From contig CAYMDP010000009.1 of NCBI GenBank assembly GCA_964389375.1, positions 1 through 64,000 on the forward strand: a DNA stretch of 64,000 bases, in the 5' to 3' direction. The position numbers were made by a program, and so were the translations under genes. The notes beneath the pieces were generated by a model. The model was given only the letters and a program-made list of their open reading frames with translations, was not told where the DNA came from and did not search any database. The DNA is from CAYMDP01 sp964389375 (GTDB taxonomy: Bacteria; Bdellovibrionota; Bdellovibrionia; Bdellovibrionales; UBA1609). The stretch's first letter is position 1; every line of letters starts with the position of its first letter. Below, one piece after another: positions 61,039 to 64,000 of this stretch.

Positions 61039-62051
61039 AGAGTTTCCTTTTCCTGGGTGGACAGACTGAAGGCCACAGCCGGTTTAGATTTTAGAAACTC
61101 TAGCACATAATTCTTGGTTTTTAAAAGCCACTCTTGGCCAATTTTAATTCCAATACGAGCCCCAGGGTAGATGAGTTCGTCAAGAAGGGGACTTTGCTGC
61201 CTGTTTCCAAGGCCAAAGCTTAACTTAAGTTTGCTCTCTGAGGCCGTCCACGAGCCAAGCATTTTATCCCAGATGGCCAAAGACACTCCAAAATTTCGGT
61301 TGTGATGCTGGGGGGCAGAAGAATGATGAATTTGATGCTGCAGGGGGCTTATAAAAATAAACTCAAGCCAAGCGGGGAAGCGAATTGGAATATGAGAATG
61401 CCTTAGGTTTGCACCGAGAAAATTAAACAAAAAGCCAAGAGCATTGACGCCAGCGATGGTCCATAGACTTAATTGCGCGCCAAATAAAAACACGAAAACT
61501 CCAGTTGAGACTCCTAAGGACAATGAGTTTCTTAGGGCAGCTATGGCGCTTTCCAGAGGGTGGTTACGAAACAAAGTGATCGGAGTCAAAATTTTTGCCG
61601 AATGGTGGACCGAGTGGAGGTTCCACAGGAAGGGGATCTTATGCATCAGAAGGTGATGAACAAAACGCAAAAAATCATCCAATACGAATGCCAGCAGAGT
61701 AAATGAAGCCATCGCAACTTGAGTGGAGGGAAGGTTTAAAAAATTGGGACTTTGCAAGTAAAGAAATTTCGAAAGTGAACTTGCAATCTCGAAACTGAAA
61801 TCAAGAAACGGAACAAAAAGGACAATTTTTAACAAAGTATTAGTGAGATAAAGAAAATAATCTCTGCGCGTGGATCTGTTCCACCAATATTTTTTTCGAA
61901 AGACCCATTTTTTTAGCAGAGCAGGAATTTTTTTGGGTTGATGCACTGTCAGGGCCCAAAGTCCCACAAAGCCGAAGGCTGCGATTAGATTCCAGTAAAA
62001 CAATCGCGATCCGGGCTGATCCAGTGGCAGTAAAAAAAGATCAAAATTCAT
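61035..62051 (-). CDS. Membrane fatty-acid hydroxylase / sterol desaturase-like
   Basis: The 338-aa protein has four to five membrane segments and the eight-His diiron motif of the fatty-acid hydroxylase superfamily: FVHHLLMHKIP, LHSVHHSAK and LQHQIHHSSAPQHHNRNFG. Substrate may be a sterol, carotenoid or fatty acid. ATG at 62051 lies 11 bp inside the TonB receptor gene; an earlier start at 62144 would overlap by 104 bp and is rejected. As an iron-dependent enzyme it fits the operon theme. Confidence 0.82.
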   Translation of the reverse strand: MNFDLFLLPLDQPGSRLFYWNLIAAFGFVGLWALTVHQPKKIPALLKKWVFRKKYWWNRSTRRDYFLYLTNTLLKIVLFVPFLDFSFEIASSLSKFLYLQSPNFLNLPSTQVAMASFTLLAFVLDDFLRFVHHLLMHKIPFLWNLHSVHHSAKILTPITLFRNHPLESAIAALRNSLSLGVSTGVFVFLFGAQLSLWTIAGVNALGFLFNFLGANLRHSHIPIRFPAWLEFIFISPLQHQIHHSSAPQHHNRNFGVSLAIWDKMLGSWTASESKLKLSFGLGNRQQSPLLDELIYPGARIGIKIGQEWLLKTKNYVLEFLKSKPAVAFSLSTQEKETL

Positions 62052-64000
62052 ACTGAACCGCCACTTGAAATGATCTAGGCTTGCCGGGACGAAGTCCAAA
62101 GGGCCTGGCGGCAACGGCGTATTCTCTTCCCAATATGTTATCAAATTTTCCTAATATTCTGGTGGACCGATTCAGCTGAAACTGAGTCGAGTAATCGACA
62201 ATTCCAAAGGCTGCGATTTCTCCTCGCTCGGAGGACAGGGACTTATCAAAAACTTTTGATTGATGGGTCAAAGTGAGATCCTGCTTCCAATTCTTCCACT
62301 GGCTTCCGATCGAAAGCGAATACTGTGAGCGCGGAATATACGGCAAGGGATCTCCAGTAAAAATGTCCCCTCGTCCCCACTCATCAGACTGGGACTCAAA
62401 GTTGGACATAAACCGAGCATTCAGTAAAGTGACCTGGGCTTGAATTGGAATCAGGACATTTTTGAATTGAGTGCCTTTGCCCAGAGCAAATTCAAGCCCC
62501 TCGATTTTGGCTTTGCCACCATTGATTGTGCTGTCGATCTGAGCATTCGAGCAGCCGCTGGAAAATGTGCAAGTGTCTGTTAGATTTTTGTAATCCGTTT
62601 GAAATAGGGTCAGTTCCATTTCAAATTGTTGCTCGGGATTGGCGTATCTAAATTCAATTTCGTCGATCAAGGCCTCTTCTTTGGCCTCAGTCCCTTGAGA
62701 GTTAAGACCTGCCAAAGTCACGGCCTCATTACGACTGATTCTAGAGACAAAGTGCTGGCCCCATTGTCTTTGCAGCGAAAGACCTTTAATAAGGGCATCG
62801 TCATTCCGAGAATTGTTTTTACTTGAATCCAAATCATTTTGAAATTCAAACTGGGCTGATTCAAGGCGTAGAACCGGAGTGATGGTGTATTGATCGATCG
62901 CAATGTCGACCGCTGTAGCTAAGGTGAGGGCTTGAGCAGAGTCCTTATTTTTGGTTTCAGCTTGTGGGCCAGAGCCATCCGAAACCATCGATCCGCCAGT
63001 CATTTGAAAGATTTCAGAATTATGATTGCGCTCGATCTGGTCCCGATGAACCCGAGCAAATAAGACCGGCGATAGCTTAATGTCATTAACTTGAAAAGAA
63101 GAAGAAGCCCGGGTTTGAAGCCCTTGGCTTAGCATCTCGCGGTCGTTGTCCATAATAACAAGGTCGGCATTCGTGCCAAGGCTGGCAGAGTCCTGTTCGC
63201 CACGAAGAATGCGGTAAAAGTCGGTATTCGAGGTGGGATCGTTTAGTAGATCTCGAAGTCTTGGAGTCGCAATGGTTCCGCGAAAGCGATCAAGACGAAA
63301 CCATCTGCGTTTAAAAGAGTGGTGGTAAAGACTAGTATCGATAAAAGTACTTTCGCCGATAAAAATCCCATGCTGCAGCTGGGCCTTCACATGTTGCCAC
63401 TTCATAAAATCTTTCTCTGAAGAATTATATCTGCGATAAGGCTTTAAATTAAAATCTTCTCGGCTGAGACCTAAATAAGTTTCTTTTGAATCCTCTTCGC
63501 CATAACCAAGGCGAAGCTCTAAGAAGTGGGTTTTGGCTTCATTAAGGTCTTTTCGAATCCGACCCTGAACTTCATTCTTAACAAAACCTGTTTTTGCTCC
63601 TGAATCGAGTTCTTTAAAACCATCACTGGACCAATTTGAAAGGTTAAGATGGTAGCCCCCAAAAGAAGTTGGGCCACCAGTCCGAATATGATTATTCCAA
63701 GTCGAAAAAGCACCGCCGCTGACAAAAAGCTCGGTGGTTTGTCGATCTGGAATTGTAATAGAGCGGTAATCGATGGCGCCACCCACAGAGTTGGGACCAA
63801 AAATCGTCGACTTAAATCCCTTATAGACTTCAAGGCTTTCTGTATTGTTAAGGCTAGGAGTGTAGTAGGCCGCAGGCGCAGAATAGGGGGCCGGCCCAAT
63901 CAAGATCCCATTTTCCATCAAGACAATTTTTTTAGATCGATCTGGATTTGTTCCGCGAAGTCCAATATTGGGTCTTAAACCTTGTCCGTCTTCTTCCCGA
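62041..64000 (-). CDS. FecA-type TonB-dependent receptor (N-terminus outside window)
   Basis: 653 codons are visible; the frame is open to the window end, so the signal peptide and first plug residues are missing. The plug reads GLRPNIGLRGTNPDRSKKI, VLMENGILIGPAPYSAPAAY and FGPNSVGGAIDYRS, very like the FecA ferric-citrate receptor. The 22-stranded barrel follows (LNLSNWSSDGFKELDSGAKT), ending in VQYEF. It takes up ferric siderophore or citrate with energy from TonB. It heads an overlapping operon with a hydroxylase, a ferritin-like protein and a YdjM-like protein. No fecIR pair is visible in the window, and the promoter is outside. Confidence 0.92.
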   Translation of the reverse strand, partial: REEDGQGLRPNIGLRGTNPDRSKKIVLMENGILIGPAPYSAPAAYYTPSLNNTESLEVYKGFKSTIFGPNSVGGAIDYRSITIPDRQTTELFVSGGAFSTWNNHIRTGGPTSFGGYHLNLSNWSSDGFKELDSGAKTGFVKNEVQGRIRKDLNEAKTHFLELRLGYGEEDSKETYLGLSREDFNLKPYRRYNSSEKDFMKWQHVKAQLQHGIFIGESTFIDTSLYHHSFKRRWFRLDRFRGTIATPRLRDLLNDPTSNTDFYRILRGEQDSASLGTNADLVIMDNDREMLSQGLQTRASSSFQVNDIKLSPVLFARVHRDQIERNHNSEIFQMTGGSMVSDGSGPQAETKNKDSAQALTLATAVDIAIDQYTITPVLRLESAQFEFQNDLDSSKNNSRNDDALIKGLSLQRQWGQHFVSRISRNEAVTLAGLNSQGTEAKEEALIDEIEFRYANPEQQFEMELTLFQTDYKNLTDTCTFSSGCSNAQIDSTINGGKAKIEGLEFALGKGTQFKNVLIPIQAQVTLLNARFMSNFESQSDEWGRGDIFTGDPLPYIPRSQYSLSIGSQWKNWKQDLTLTHQSKVFDKSLSSERGEIAAFGIVDYSTQFQLNRSTRILGKFDNILGREYAVAARPFGLRPGKPRSFQVAVQYEF

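Noticed and set aside
1..64000. tRNA, rRNA, CRISPR, prophage and integrase genes
   Set aside because: Searched for by eye in intergenic regions; none with recognisable structure or products.

Overview
The window looks like chromosome of a Gram-negative bacterium of the Bdellovibrionota (Bdellovibrio / Pseudobdellovibrio-like lineage). This is inferred from the gene repertoire, not from a marker such as rRNA. The signs are many signal-peptide, lipoprotein and outer-membrane beta-barrel products, surface proteins built from fibronectin type III and beta-helix modules, a secreted HNH nuclease, a FecA-type TonB receptor, FadE/TetR fatty-acid genes, moderate G+C, very tight gene packing and frequent TTG/GTG starts. 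No rRNA, tRNA, CRISPR array, prophage or transposase gene was seen.

Layout. 1-6.4 kb: the 3' part of a beta-helix surface protein, then an opposing two-gene unit (FecR/FN3 protein and FN3/beta-barrel protein). 6.6-8.5 kb: a MazG-like pyrophosphohydrolase, gloB and pdxJ. 8.6-14.4 kb: a phosphate island with a SixA-like phosphatase, a Ppx/GppA phosphatase, a PstS-like binding protein, phoU, phoB, phoR and a BFD-type ferredoxin-like protein, but no pstCAB. 14.4-26.1 kb: nrnA, mgtE and greA on overlapping divergent promoters, an AsmA-like protein, sohB, a coiled-coil secreted protein, a VC0807-family membrane protein, a secreted HNH nuclease, copA and mscS. 26.1-39.1 kb: mutM, two-way packed MFS/TrmO/sulfatase genes, lipoproteins, an outer-membrane barrel, a bactofilin-like membrane protein, an AidB-like acyl-CoA dehydrogenase and an alpha/beta hydrolase. 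39.2-48.7 kb: a zinc ribbon, a TPR protein, a chalcone-isomerase-like protein, rpsD, a diguanylate cyclase response regulator, a metalloprotease/beta-propeller/beta-barrel protein, and a UMF1 transporter with its secreted partner.

48.9-52.3 kb is a fatty-acid unit: a TetR regulator faces fadE across a 26-bp perfect palindrome that contains the fadE -35 box. A 162-bp palindromic MITE-like element with 29-bp terminal repeats and TA ends sits in the tetR leader and appears to have separated its ribosome-binding site from its start. Downstream of fadE are REP-like hairpins and a cluster of small palindromes. 54.5-58.0 kb: a PmtA-like methyltransferase, a MipA/OmpV barrel and a LemA operon whose GIDE-family membrane protein carries a canonical EF-hand. 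59.6-64 kb: a fully overlapping four-gene operon made of a FecA-type receptor (cut by the window end), a membrane fatty-acid hydroxylase, a bacterioferritin-like protein and a YdjM-like membrane protein, suggesting coordinated iron use.

The points most worth a second look are the TetR/MITE/fadE control region, the GIDE/EF-hand/LemA module, the metalloprotease/propeller/barrel fusion, the PstS-like protein without a transporter, and several very small genes (29-aa lipoprotein-like, 13-aa cysteine-rich).
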